NCBI RefSeq assembly: GCF_024763615.1
Contig: NC_077224.1
Location: 65,482,712 to 65,546,711, forward strand
Direction of reading: 5' to 3'
Source of the DNA: Phlebotomus papatasi
Taxonomy: Eukaryota; Arthropoda; Insecta; Diptera; Psychodidae
DNA length: 64,000 nt
Positions within the stretch are counted from its first letter, which is position 1. Each line of letters starts with the position of its first letter. Both the position numbers and the translations under genes were made by a program. The notes beneath the pieces are model-generated. The model made no database searches, was not told where the DNA came from, and saw nothing but the letters and a program-made list of their open reading frames with translations. Positions 1 to 12,800 of the stretch are shown piece after piece.

Positions 1-70
1 AAAGAAATATAGGAAAAATATTAAGTGTTCAAAGTCAGAGTATGTGCGAAACCCTGAAGCCTTCCCCTAC
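1..70. repeat. fragment of a dispersed repeat, second copy near 57.46 kb
   Basis: The first ~70 bases resemble about 57455-57525, inside the ODAD3 intron, in the same orientation. Shared words include AAAGAAATATAG, AAGTGTTC and GAAGCCTT. Length and full boundaries are unknown because the window starts here. The rest of the DNA up to 335 shows nothing else and is the 5' flank of the fucosyltransferase. Confidence 0.4.
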
Positions 71-335
71 ATTATATTTCAAATAGAGAATTGTGATTTT
101 TTCATCTTACTTCTTCTATATAATCTCTCATTTGACCCCTTTGGTTTTCCATTTAGTTTAAATATCCAATGTAATACCAATTAATTATGCACTAACCGCA
201 TGTGAATAAACAAAAAATTAGAGTACCAGCTAAAGAAAACATATAGTACTAAGTCAAAAAATCAAAAGTAGAGCGATAATAATTTAATTCAAAATAGAGG
301 CTGCAATTTATTTATCGAACTAAAGCTTTACAGTA

Positions 336-2093
336 ATGTTGGCAAATTCTCTGAGAAAATACGCTTCTTGCTGCTTTGTCTTTATCATTCTTCTAATTCT
401 GTGGCAATTTCTATACCTAGTGACACATGAAAAGAATATTAAAGTGATAAATTATGAGCCAAAATTTATTCTTCTTTATGAGGTTCCCAGTTGGATGAAA
501 ACAAAATACCATGTTAATTTTACATCAAATTGTGTTGTGACTACTAACAAAAATTATTTTGCTGATATAAGAAAGTTTGATGCTTTAGTTTTTAGTGGAT
601 CAGATAATTGGACAGCAGAAGAAACGTTTCCAATTTTGAGATCTCCTCATCAATATTATGTTTTTGCTGATCACGAAACCCCATTCTATACACTGCACAA
701 ATTCTCAAAAAATTCTAGAGAGATATACAATCTTACAATGACCTACAGAGAAGATTCCGATATCTATTGGCCATATGGTTTCATTACTGACCAAAATATA
801 ACCTATTTGAGTGATCCTGTTGTACCAATATGGAAAACACCAAATTTTGAAAATAACATGGATCACGAAATATTACAAAAAATAAAAAAGAAGAAAAGAA
901 CTGCAGCATGGTTTGTGTCTAACTGTCAGCCTCCCTCTAAACGTACTTTTTTGGTAATATCTTTAAGACGACATATAGATGTTGATGTCTACGGAAAGTG
1001 TGCAGCTCTACAGTAAGTCAAATGGATAAATAATTTTAAATATTTTCATAATCATTTACTACCTTTTTTTCAACATTCCAAGTATAATCCAATTAACAAC
1101 ATAATTTTAAACATGGCATAATTTTTATGATTAGGGAGACTGGGACAGTAGTAAACATGGGGTAGGATGAAACACTGATATTTATGTTTACACAGCTCAG
1201 ACCAGGGGCATGACGTTTCGAAAAAATACGAATACAAAATAAAAGGCAATTTAATACTGAATAGGCAACCGAAACCCCCAAATTGGCAACTTACGTAGTT
1301 TCGGAGATATCTCGAGAAATGTGTACGAAAGCAGGAAAAAATGTGTACTAAAACTGGTCGCACTTTTCAGAGCTAATGTCACTCCCCTGGCTCAGACTTA
1401 TGTAGATCATTTCTTCAGTGGACAAGAATATCTGTAGTGTCTATGACTTCTTGTAGGTCGCGTCATCTGAAGTTTAATAACTAATTTAAAAAAATTGCTG
1501 CATTTGCAACTACCCCGTGTTTACTCCTGCCCCAGTTTCCCCTACTCATGTGTTAATTTTTACTTAATACAAGAAGAAACAATAATTCAATTCAGTCATT
1601 TGTCTATTGATAATCAAAAACTCATATATTTTATAGATGTGATCAACAAAATGCAGAACGATGCTACGAGTTTGTGGAAGGAAAGTACTTTTTCTATTTA
1701 TCTTTTGAAAATTCGCTGTGCAAAGATTATCTAACGGAAAAGGTGTTTAACATTATGCAGTACTACATTGTTCCGGTTGTTTACGGTGGATCTAACTACT
1801 CAAATCATCTTCCTCCACATTCCTACATTGACGCCAATGACTTTGCAACTGCCACAGAATTGGCAAGTTACCTGAAATATCTTACAAACAATATCCAAGA
1901 ATATGTCAAATATTTTTGGTGGAAAAAGTACTACAAGAGTGTCAGAACATCCCTATCTTATAACAATCTTTGCGATAAACTCTACAAATTTACATCAGTT
2001 CCTGGACAACAATTTGTAAAATCCTATAAAAATATTGATTCCTGGTTAAATGATGGACAATGTGGAACAACACCAAAAATAAAATTTAACTAA
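336..2093 (+). CDS. alpha-1,3-fucosyltransferase (GT10 family), two exons
   Basis: This is a Golgi type II membrane enzyme predicted to transfer fucose from GDP-fucose in alpha-1,3 linkage onto glycan GlcNAc. Exon 1 is 336-1012 and exon 2 is 1637-2093. The donor is GTAAGT at 1013 and the acceptor TTATAG ends at 1636. The intron is phase 2, the joined codon is CA|A (Gln), and the product is 377 aa. A signal anchor lies at residues ~11-31 after a short basic cytoplasmic tail. The GT10 landmarks are DIYWPYG, KKKRTAAWFVSNC near the end of exon 1, and in exon 2 the donor-binding motif FYLSFENSLCKDYLTEKVFN. N-x-S/T sites are present. The length is short for FucTA-type core fucosyltransferases, so it could be another alpha-1,3 paralogue (FucTB/C/D type). 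The intron holds a foldback element. A polyadenylation signal follows at 2165. Confidence 0.93.
1131..1544. repeat. foldback element in the fucosyltransferase intron, ends TAGGGAGACTGGG
   Basis: The left end (GGGAGACTGGGACAGTAGTA) is matched in reverse complement at 1508-1544 (ACTCCTGCCCCAGTTTCCCC). The segment ~1200-1390 recurs at about 48895-49180 in the same orientation with moderate divergence. It belongs to the same broad group of TAGGGGA-ended foldbacks seen at 44917, 50247 and 53489. Confidence 0.65.
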
Positions 2094-2164
2094 AAAACTG
2101 CTAAATCAAATGGATATGCTTCATCAAAATTTTAAGTAACTTGATAGTTGGAGAATTATTAAAG

Positions 2165-2170
2165 AATAAA
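2165..2170 (+). terminator. polyadenylation signal AATAAA of the fucosyltransferase gene
   Basis: A canonical AATAAA lies 71 bases after the stop codon. The position fits a short 3' UTR. Confidence 0.6.
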
Positions 2171-3899
2171 GTCAGGTTGCTGTCACCTCGTAAACTAGAT
2201 AATGAAACACGACACAGAAAAAATAATGATCAGCAATTAATTTTAAAAAAAATTAAAATAAATAAAATTAGTCGCAAAAAATAAAAAAAAGAAATATATA
2301 GAAACTTTAATGGCTCGAAGTAAAAAAAATGAAGATTTATAAAAACCAAGAAATTTAGTAGAATAAACCAAAATGTAAAGTCAGCTCTTTTGAGTTTCAT
2401 TCCATTATTTTGAAACCCGTTCAGTGGAGTTTTAGATGTGGCATCGTTATTAAAAAAAAACTTTTATTAAATCCACAACATTTATAAGTACAAAATTTCA
2501 TAAAGACCTGAGGGGTGACATGGTAACTTATTTTCGATATTATCGATTGTCGATTTTGAAAACTTTAAAAGATAGCTGCACCTTCTGTAACTAATATAGA
2601 TATTTATCAACATATTCTTTTAAGAATGTCACTATGAATGGCCCAACAAAGCGTAAAAAGTCTACATTCACTTAATCTAACAGATATAGATTTATCGATA
2701 CTATCGATTCGATAGTATCGAAAAGTTATCATTCCACTCCTGTTTTCAAAAAAGCACAAAAATTTAAAAAAAAAACAACAACAGAAAATTTGTTTTTCAA
2801 TTTATCTGAACAATTATATAAAAATAGATATCAGTATGCAAGTAGGAGTTTTTGTGTAATATAGTCTGCTAGTTAACCGAACAAATTTTACCGATTAATC
2901 GATTTCGAAAAAAAATTTACTGGTTTCTGTTTATATTGTCGGTTCACGGGTTACATCACCGATCATTGTCATACCACGGCTAACACATACTATATTTTTT
3001 ACGCACCTATAGTACATAATTTAACATAAAGCCCTAATTTTAAATAGTTGTGCAACAACGAACTATTAAACGAGTGTGGAAATATTAAATAATCTTATAA
3101 TAAAATCTTATCTTGTGTTACTCCTCCGAATTTGCATGTTTTTTAGTCTTGGCATTTGATACAAGAAGTGACGTTTTATCTTTGCTTGCATCAAATGCAG
3201 ATACGACAAAAAGGTTTGATGTAACCGATGCAACGGTTTGTTGTAGTTAATTTCAATTACTTTAAAGGAAAGGTGCCTCGGATTAATTGAAATTAGGATG
3301 TTGTACGAGATAACTGGTATTTTACTAGATAAATTTCTGGTTATAATTAAGCCGACATCTAATTGAACCAGTAATCAATTTTGTATGTTTACTCTCGTAA
3401 AGAGATACTTAACCGGATTTTGATATAACAATCTCCAGTGACATAGCAAATTCAGCCAATTGCAGCACAGTATTAAATTGTTAAGATTTAAATCTAATGT
3501 TTTGTTAATACTATTTTTTTTTCATTAGGACAATAGTAAAATTTCATAAATATCCTATGTCAAAAAGCATAATACTGATTCATCATATATTAAAAACTCA
3601 GAATTATTGAACATAAAATATTTTCGACCTGAATTTGAATTTGGAATTCTCTTTAGAGGATTTTAAGGATCAAAATTTTGGGTTCAAAAGCAAAACCCCT
3701 GCACAAGCTTAATTGACGGAGCGATTACTTGAAACCACTAAAACTTAAATTGCGTTAAACAGAAACATAAATCGAGAGCTTTTCCGTGTGAAATGATTGG
3801 CATGATGGAAAATCAGAAAATGAATAGGGGATTTAATTAGATGGTGCAAAATTAATTTACAAAATGTGCATTAGATTGGCAATAAATGTACAATTATAC
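2171..3899. other. non-coding stretch between the fucosyltransferase and the last pickpocket exon found
   Basis: This is very AT-rich and has no convincing coding exon on either strand. It was searched for the missing second transmembrane exon of the pickpocket gene without success. It contains a 12-bp-arm palindrome at 2696-2720 (CGATACTATCGA, one base, then its complement), within a cluster of TATCGAT-like words from about 2535 to 2720. Confidence 0.5.
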
Positions 3900-6800
3900 C
3901 ATTGTGTCGATTTAGGCAGATGAGGCCGCTAATGTTGCAGGGCGCATAAACACCTGAAACGGGATTAAAATGAGCTTTGATCGAAGTATATTGATCATTT
4001 GGGAAAGGTGCAGGCAGGGGGATGTTCATGTTCCAAGCATCTCAGTCAATTTATCATGTGGTGCTGGCCTGAACAAGAGTGACGAGGATTGAATGACACG
4101 CGCTTAGTGACTTATGCCTTTCATTTGCACCCTCACTCAATAATTCATCGGCACTTTGGATGCATTGATTGGCAAAGTTTCTGGACACGATGGGGTGTCT
4201 TCGCAACAGGAGGTACTAATGGCCACTCACCTGATGGGTAGAAGAGGTCGAGGATGCAATTGCAATATGCCATCATGGCTCGCTGTCGACATTCTGCCAT
4301 ACAATTGGCACGCAGATACGGAAGCCCCTGCAGATTCATAATCTCCGCACGAAGGGAAGTAACTTCTTCCTACATCCAAGAAGAAGCATAAGGAAAAAGC
4401 TATGAAGAATTGCAAACTCTCATCCCAAAAGCTCTTTACAAGGCAATATTCATCATCTTGGGAAGCTATTGGTAAACTTTTCCACTATTTCACACGAGAA
4501 ATTGAAAGTGTTTGTGAAGGCAAGTGCTTATTTCTTCCAACTTTAAGAAAGATGAGAACTTTCCAATATATTCTTTATGAAGGTATTCCACTTCCTACAT
4601 GAGTAAATTTTAGTTCCTTTATGCATTAAATGGGACTTTTGTAATTTCTTTGAACAACATATAAAATACCATTCAAATAGTATTATACTTATATGTTTTG
4701 GAATTAATGTTTATAGAAATAGAGAAACTATAGTATATGTTTGTGATTCATATAGCCTTATACTATTAAAGTTTCTTCTATAAGTTAGATGCAAATGGAA
4801 TTCTCGTAGAGGGTAAGGTGGTACAGTTTAAAGAAGAAACATTGGAGTCAAAATGCTATAAAGACCAAGATCTTTGGTACAAAAATTAAATACCAACAAC
4901 CGTCCTATGATGTTTTTATCAGTACAGAAAATGTCAAAGTCCAAGTACATGTATTGTAGGGTAAAGTGAGGTAGTTTAACATAGGGAAAGTTTCATTTAT
5001 TGAATGTTTTACTTATTTCTTTGAAAGAAATGGGATAATACCTTTAAGTCAGCACCTAAACTCCATGTTTACAAAAAAATATTAATTTCACCATGCTCTC
5101 CGTTTGAGTTCTACAATTAATTTTATAAAACTGTATCAAATTCAACCTTTCTGGTATGTCATTGTAGTTATCTAGGGGAAGGTATAGGGCTATATTGAGT
5201 TAAGGCTGCATTAAAAACACCATTTTTCGCGTATTTCTAAAGGAAGCTGGGCTTTAACGTAAAGTAATTTATAGACAAAATAATTAGGGATCTAAATTAA
5301 ATTACGGTTCTAACTTCTTTGAGATAAGGGAAGAGCACCCCGGATCAGAATGTTAAGAGACGTTCGATATTTAGTTGAAAATATACGCCTTAAAATACTA
5401 TTTGGTATTTTGTGTATGGTAAGCAGTATATTAGTAATCTATTTAGCTATATCTGTGCATATGAATTTTAAATTTTCACAAACATTAATAAAAAATATAT
5501 GTAATTGCAACTATGTACCTTGTACCTCGGATCGTCAGGAATTTAATCAGGTGTTTCTCGGGAAATTGGCTTTATAAATTAAATCTGGGCTAATGCACTG
5601 TATTGTTGTGAGAGTTAATTGGTAAAAAGTAGTTAATAATGTTTAAAAATTTATTTTAATTCGTGCAACAATTCGATGATAATCTGACGATCCGGGGAAC
5701 ACTTCCGATCACTGGTGCTCTTCCCTTATATGCGAAAAAATAGCGTTTTCAACACTGAGAAAATAAGAGGCTACGATTAACTTTTTTTCGTCATAACTTT
5801 AACACTTTTCAGGTGTAAAAATATATCAACATTTTTTAATGTTAGTTTTACACCTTTTGAGGGTAAAATCAACATGAAAAAAGGGTAACTTTAACCCGTA
5901 ATATACCCAAAAAGGATAATATTTACACCGATTTCGGATCAATAATGCAGGGTAAAATTAACATTTTCGGAATGTTATTTTGACTTTTTCGGATTTCTCT
6001 CAGTGAATGTACCTCACCTCCCTCAACAAAAGAAAAGAAATGTTTATTGAAATCGGTTAATAAGCATTATAAATGGAATCCGGTCCATTTCAGTATAGTA
6101 AGGATAGGGGTACGGTGGGGTGTGATGGAGACGAATGCAACTTATCGTTAGAAAGGTCTCGATCTCAGATACGATATACTAAAATTTCAGCGAAATTGCT
6201 TCATAAACTTCGAAAATATGGTCCGGTCTGTATATATAGCTTAGATCAGGGAACATCTAGGAAAAAGTGCGGCCCGTCGTTGGAAAAGTCTCGACCTCAG
6301 CTACAACATAGTAAACTTTAGAAAAAAAGCATCGTCTAGTTTTCGAAATAATCAAAATCGAATTTTCGAAAATCGATTTTTCCGGTAATCGGACCTTTAA
6401 TTAAATGGGATGAAATTGGGGTGTTGTTGTAGCTTTTAGCGAGATCTTTCCAAATCGCAAAAGTTTTTCAAATTCTGACAATTAACCATTTGAAAATTCA
6501 ATTTTTGACCCCTTTCAGATCGGATTAGGGAGATCAGGTGAATTTGAATTTATTTTTTAATCGCAAGTTTTAAAGCTCAGATATAACATACTAAAATTTG
6601 AGAGCGATCAATCAATACCATTTGGGGGTGTTTCAAAATAGTGGAAGGGGATACATCATTGATTTCTGACATTTAACCTTTGCCGAAAATCGCTTTGTCG
6701 ATATCTCTTACCGTTCTTTCTGTTTTTGGTATATATTCAAAAGAGCTTAAAGAATTTCTTTTAATTTTGGATATGTTCTGGATATTGTCCAGATAAACAT

Positions 6801-9800
6801 TTCGTCCATATCTCCAATGATCTAATATCACTCCTTCTATATCCAACACTTAGAAAATCCTTTAACTTTTTCGAATTTCTCTAATAACATTCTGGAAATG
6901 TTAATTTTACTCTGCAGTATTGATCCAAAATCGTTGTAAATATTACCCTTTTTAGGTATATTGGGGGTTAAAATCCTTTTTCATGTTAATTTTACCCTTA
7001 AAAAGGTGTACAATTAACATTAAAAAATGTTGATATGTTTTTACACCTAAAAAGTGTTAAAGTTATGAGGAAAAAAAAGTTAATCGTCTCAGTGATAACT
7101 TTTTTTTCTGCCAAGTTTGAGTAGGAAAAATGCTATAACAGTAGTGACTGTTAAGTTCTTCTTTTACAACTAGAAGTTAGAACAAATCCTAGTCCATAAC
7201 GTGAACCGAAGTCCAATTTTTAGTAATTAATTATCTGCTGGAGCTCATTGAAAATATGCAGAAAAAAGACAATTTTAACACATGCGTTCCTCAAATTACC
7301 ATCGCGGCAGCACCCCAGTATTAGTACTAAACACGGTGATTAGTTCACGTTTTGGAGTTTTCCACCGTTTTCACTCCTGAGGTTGGGCATCAACGCTAAG
7401 ACGGCGGTGGTCGCTAAAAATTACAATGTACTTTTGCCTCTCTTGTGATGTTCCTTATAAGCATTGCTGATGAATAAATATCTATCTATCTATCTATATT
7501 TACCAATAACTAAAAACATTTTCTGAAACCATTCCTTATTTCACATTTTTTCCCCAAAGGTACGACATTTTTTGATACAGATTTAATTTTAGATATTTGT
7601 AAAAAATAGAACGAGAAATTAAAAGCTCTCCCTTTAAAGAAATTCTTACTGATAAAGCAGTAAAAAAAATTAAAAATCAATAAAATATTTTTTTTACTAT
7701 TAAACAATGTCTCAAACACATGAAAATTTGTTTTATTTTGATTTTTCATTAGTAAAAGAAATCTGGTGAACATAACAACTTGTTTAATACAGTAGACTCT
7801 CTCTCAATTGGGCATTTGGGGCAAAATGTCATCCGGTTTATCGATATATTTAAGCTTCAAAGCGTTTGGAAATTCCACAAAAAGCGCTCAATTATAAAGA
7901 AACACGATAAAATAGGAAGAACTACAGCGAATTTGAGCAAATTAGCTTCATAATTAAACGTGATTGTCAACAAAAATTTCGGCCGATTGAGAGCCGATTG
8001 AGCGAGAATCTACTGTATTGATAGGACTCCCAGCGAATGATGAAAGATTAAGTACAAAACTGTTAATTCAGACATAGTGATGTATAAACCCTTAATCGTT
8101 CCAATGAACTTTCACTTTTGTAAGTTTCAAAAGTTTATCCAAAGTGAAAATCCTTTTTCGCAAGAACAGAATTTCCCACGATGCACTACACACACAACTT
8201 TTAAATATCTTTTAAATCCTTTTCCCCTCAAAGTTGTGCAGCACATTTTTGAATTATCTCGCTTAAATGTTTCCTTTCTGTCTGAGAAATTTTCTTTTCC
8301 TTTAAATCAACTTCTTGTGCCCCAAAATATTTTCTTTACGTTCAAAGCCAAACATTGGATGCATTTGAGGATGTAGGCGGTGCAAGGTGCTTAAACTTAC
8401 GATGGAATTTATGGTACACCCCTAAGTGACACATCCAAGAATGGACAAAGCCATAGAAAATGTCCAGTTATACTCACATTGTAGATACATTGACGCTCAG
8501 TGGACGTTAATCTTCTTACATCAGATGATGCATAAAATGCTGTGGGTTGAATGCCAATGGAAATACCCGTTCCCTCAGGTATAAACTTTGCCTGTTGTGG
8601 CCACTCGTACGGATGATGGACTATTACCTTTGCAGGAGGAAAATCACGTTAGTTAATCGAACAAACTGTTCTCACGTTTGCAACCATTCAAAATCATCCG
8701 ATTTTAGAGCCATTCTCAGAGTCAATATGCGACATTTAACAAAATAAGATATATACATCCTTATATGCCTCTACTGGGATAACAAATGTGCATTCATTAA
8801 AATAAATGATTAAAATTGGTGAAAAAAATATCAACACGAAAAGCACATCAAATCATTATTTGAAAATCAGTTGATAATCCCCATGAAATACGATTTTAAT
8901 TTCCCAAAAGCCACAATGTGGTTTGATAAATTGTGGCTTATATGGGTTGACAAATTAAATCAAATGCCATATTAATATTGATTTAATTAATAATAGAAAT
9001 TAATTTTGAAGGTATCATTGAACAGCGAAAAATTAATTTTGATCTTCATAAGAAATTTAAAAGCGGAGAAATCTGCATTTAAGTTATTGCAAAAGCAAAC
9101 AGAATCCTACAGCTTTCCTTAAACAATTCTTTACAATTTTAAACTTACTTTTTTATAGATTTAAATTTTTACTATTAATAAATTTTTATAATGTTTCTAA
9201 AGAAATTTATTCTGAAAAAAAGACTGAAAGCTCTGACCAATTCGAAAACGTTGAGGGACAAACATATTTTATGAGATTAAATATTTAATTAAATAAAATC
9301 ATGCTTTGTCTCAATGTTTTTTTTTCTATTTTAACGAAGAAAAATTTTCAAGCTCACCAATACACCGGTAGGATAATTGTATTTTTGAACTCGTCCAGGA
9401 TAGCTTCTTATCAAACTACGAAAACCACTCCATACGTTGAAACTTGTAGTCCTTCGAGGTTCAAACTCTGTGGCCTAAATAAAATCCAGAAGGTTTAGCT
9501 AATATTTTTCAATGAAACCTTTAATGCAGAACCTTACGTTAATCATACTCTGCTCTTCGCTTGAAGCTGAATTGAAGGAGTAGCAGATACCGTACTCAGT
9601 TTTTTGCTTCCAGATTTTAATAAAAATTTAATGTTAAAAATATATTTACTAAGAAATCTTATATGGATTTTATACAGGCTTCAGACCTAAGACTTAGCCA
9701 TATGGCTTAACTGCTCTAATTGTCAATCACGATTTTTGGAAAAATATAACAAAGGATTGGATTATTAAAAATAAATGACCAATTAGGCTCTTAAAAAGCA

Positions 9801-12800
9801 ATAAAATTGTCCGCTATTTAGGATTTTGAGACCTCCAGGAACAAGGCTAAACTGAATTTTCATACTAAAAACGTGAATTCACATTTCGAGTTCTCAAATT
9901 CGGAGTCTTACCGAGAGAAAAGTTATTTTAAAGGTCGTTGAAATTTTGGGGAATGTAATTCCGGCTGTGAGCACACTGAGCGCACCGATTACCTTTGTTT
10001 GACTGTTTAATCCTTTAAGGACGAAATGATCAACAATCGGGTGTACGAAAAAATCATTCTTTTTTGACTTTGCAGAGCAAAACGAAACTTCAGAAACCCG
10101 TAGGAAAAATTTGGTTTTTGGGTCACCGATGACCCAATCGTTCTTAAAGAGTTAAAAATCAAGAAAACAGTCTCGAATGAAGTTAGTCCTCGAGTCTGAA
10201 GACGCCATATGACCCATAAGCTCCATAAGCCTCAAATCTCACGATACATTACCATCTCCTTACCATCTTTAAGGTATCACAACAGGATATCGTTTTACTT
10301 CTCCACCAACACTTTAGAAAGAGTTCTTCACAAGTATACCGCAACTACAAAAGACACAAATAATTCTTTTTGTTTTAATTGATATATCAAAACTAAACAC
10401 AAAATCAATATACTTCAATTGCAAGTTGTGTGATATCAATATGCGTTAGTCCAGATACGTTTCTCTTGATAAATGGTTCGAACTCTTCAAAAGATCCAAA
10501 ATCTAAGCTTTCTAGAGAATTCAGAAGCATATCGAAAGTTATTAAGTCTTCCTTGGACCCATTTGGTAAATACCTGCAAGTGGAATGGTAATAAAATTTC
10601 CGCGCTTAAAATCATGTTGATAAATCAGATTGACTGTCAAAGTTTTACCGTTTCGAGTTAATAAGCGAAATTTCTCAATTTTTTCGCAATTTAAAAAAAA
10701 TACAGATTATCCACAGTACAGATTATCCGAATTCGCGGGTTTGAAAAAAAGATTGAAGCTTTGGAGATAATGATGAAGCCTTGACGGTCAATATGTGATT
10801 ATGCCCTTATAAATACTTACTTCTTAGTAATTTCATCAACTTTCTGCCCGTTTATTTTGTGATTGTTACAAATTGTAATCGCCGGAAAAGGTATTTCAGT
10901 GATGTGAAAATTAGTGCTCTCTACAACAGTAGATAGAGGACTTGTTTGGTATCGTTCTGATATTAGAATGGAAACATGAACGGCTCCAAAAGTTGCCATA
11001 CTGACAATCAAGGCCCAAATAAATCTAATGAAATAAAAGGAAAAGAACTATTAATAGGACTTCTTGTAAGCAAAATTTCTAGTCAGACAATAGATAAACA
11101 GTGTCAAAATTCGGACATATTGTCTTAATTTTAAGGACAGAATCACATTGACAGTAAAATGCTCACCGTATTTCGTTAATTTACGCATTTTCATTACAAT
11201 TTTTACGCAAATTCTCAATTACCGTATTACCTTATCTCATACTCAGTGGCAGTACGTGAAAATAATATAAGAAAATTGAAGAAATAAAACGCAAAGAACG
11301 GTGAGCAAAAAAACTAGGATTTTTTTACTACAGTTTTTCGTACAATTCTTTTGCTTACCGTTTATTGCATTTTCGTTTTATTTCTTCAATTTTCTTATAT
11401 TATTTTCACGTAGTGCCACTGTATTCACGTAGAGTATGAGATAAGGTAATACGCTAATTGAGAATTTGCGAAAAAAATGTAATGAAAATGCGTACATTAA
11501 CGAAATACCGTGAGGCTTCGACGGTGACGGTGAGCATTTTACTGTCAATGTGATTCTGCCTTAAATGTTACTCCCTCCGTTCCGAAATAAGTCGTACGTT
11601 TGAGAAAAATTTTTGTTCCGAAATAAGTCATACGTTTGGGAAAAATTGGGATTAAGGAAAAGTTTGTTGATAAATGTTTTGTGTATCAACAATTATCTCT
11701 TGTAAAGAACTATTGCTAATGTCCAGTACTAAAATTGGGGTCCAATCTTGATGGTATATGTTGAGGAACGAATGTCTTAAAAATGTCTTTTTTTGGCGTT
11801 TTATTTTCAATCTAAAATAGGTGCAGCATGGTGAGAGATACAGACTTGGGACCTTCGGGGGACCCCCCCATAAGTTGACCCTGGGACCATGAATATGTCC
11901 TTTATTTTGCCCCCACTCCTCCTCTTCCCCACCAAAATCATCTTTTTAGGATTGCTCGAAAACACGTCGTGCGATTTTTTTTTTCAATTCTGGATATGTT
12001 TTAGAAAAACATATAAATGGTTCCAGGGTCAATTTATGAGGGGTCCGCTGAAGGTCCCAAGTCCCTATCTCTCACCATTTTGCATCCAGATATTCGAACA
12101 CGTAAAAAAGGATGTTCTTTTCATTGCTCATTCTGCAAAATTTGAGATATAAAAAATGTGATATCGGTAATAACTGTTGATTTCTACTTGTGCATACTAA
12201 AAATTTAGAACAAATTTTAACCTGTAATGTTAATCACAGTCCATCTTGTAGTAATTAACTATCTACCGGAGCTATTTGAAAAAAACGCGAAAAATGGACA
12301 ACTTCAACACATCGATTGCTCAACTTACCATCATCGTTGGATCCCCATATTATCCCTGAACATGGAGGATAGTTCATACATAAGATATTTACAAATAACA
12401 AAAACATTCTCTGAAACCATTCCTTAATCCCCTTAATCCCTAATTTTTCGCCAAACGTACGACTTATTTCGGAACGGAGGGAGTATATTTTTAACGCAAA
12501 TTTAAATTATTTAATATTTATTTTCTAGTAGTATTTTTTAAAACATTAAAAAGTAATTTATCATTACTTGTTTTTTTTTTGTAAAATATAATTCTTAACA
12601 CATTTAAAATAAATAAAAATGAAACTATTACCTCGTGTGTAAAATCGGAAGCATTGCACATCAAGTTTCTCTATAAGTCTCTCACCATTTATAGGAACTT
12701 TTCCAACACTGTGAGAGAAATCCGAAAAGTTAAAATAACATTCCGGAAATGTTAATTTTACCCTGCAGTATTGATCCGAAATCGGTGTAAATATTACCCT

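Noticed and set aside
3160..3270. minus-strand frame ending KTKKHANSEE considered as the missing pickpocket C-terminus
   Set aside because: No membrane segment, GxS filter or cysteines, and no acceptor in the needed phase.
5350..5577. 75-codon frame with a hydrophobic segment and a few cysteines
   Set aside because: It lies wholly inside a foldback element in a pickpocket intron. There is no recognised domain and no splice context.
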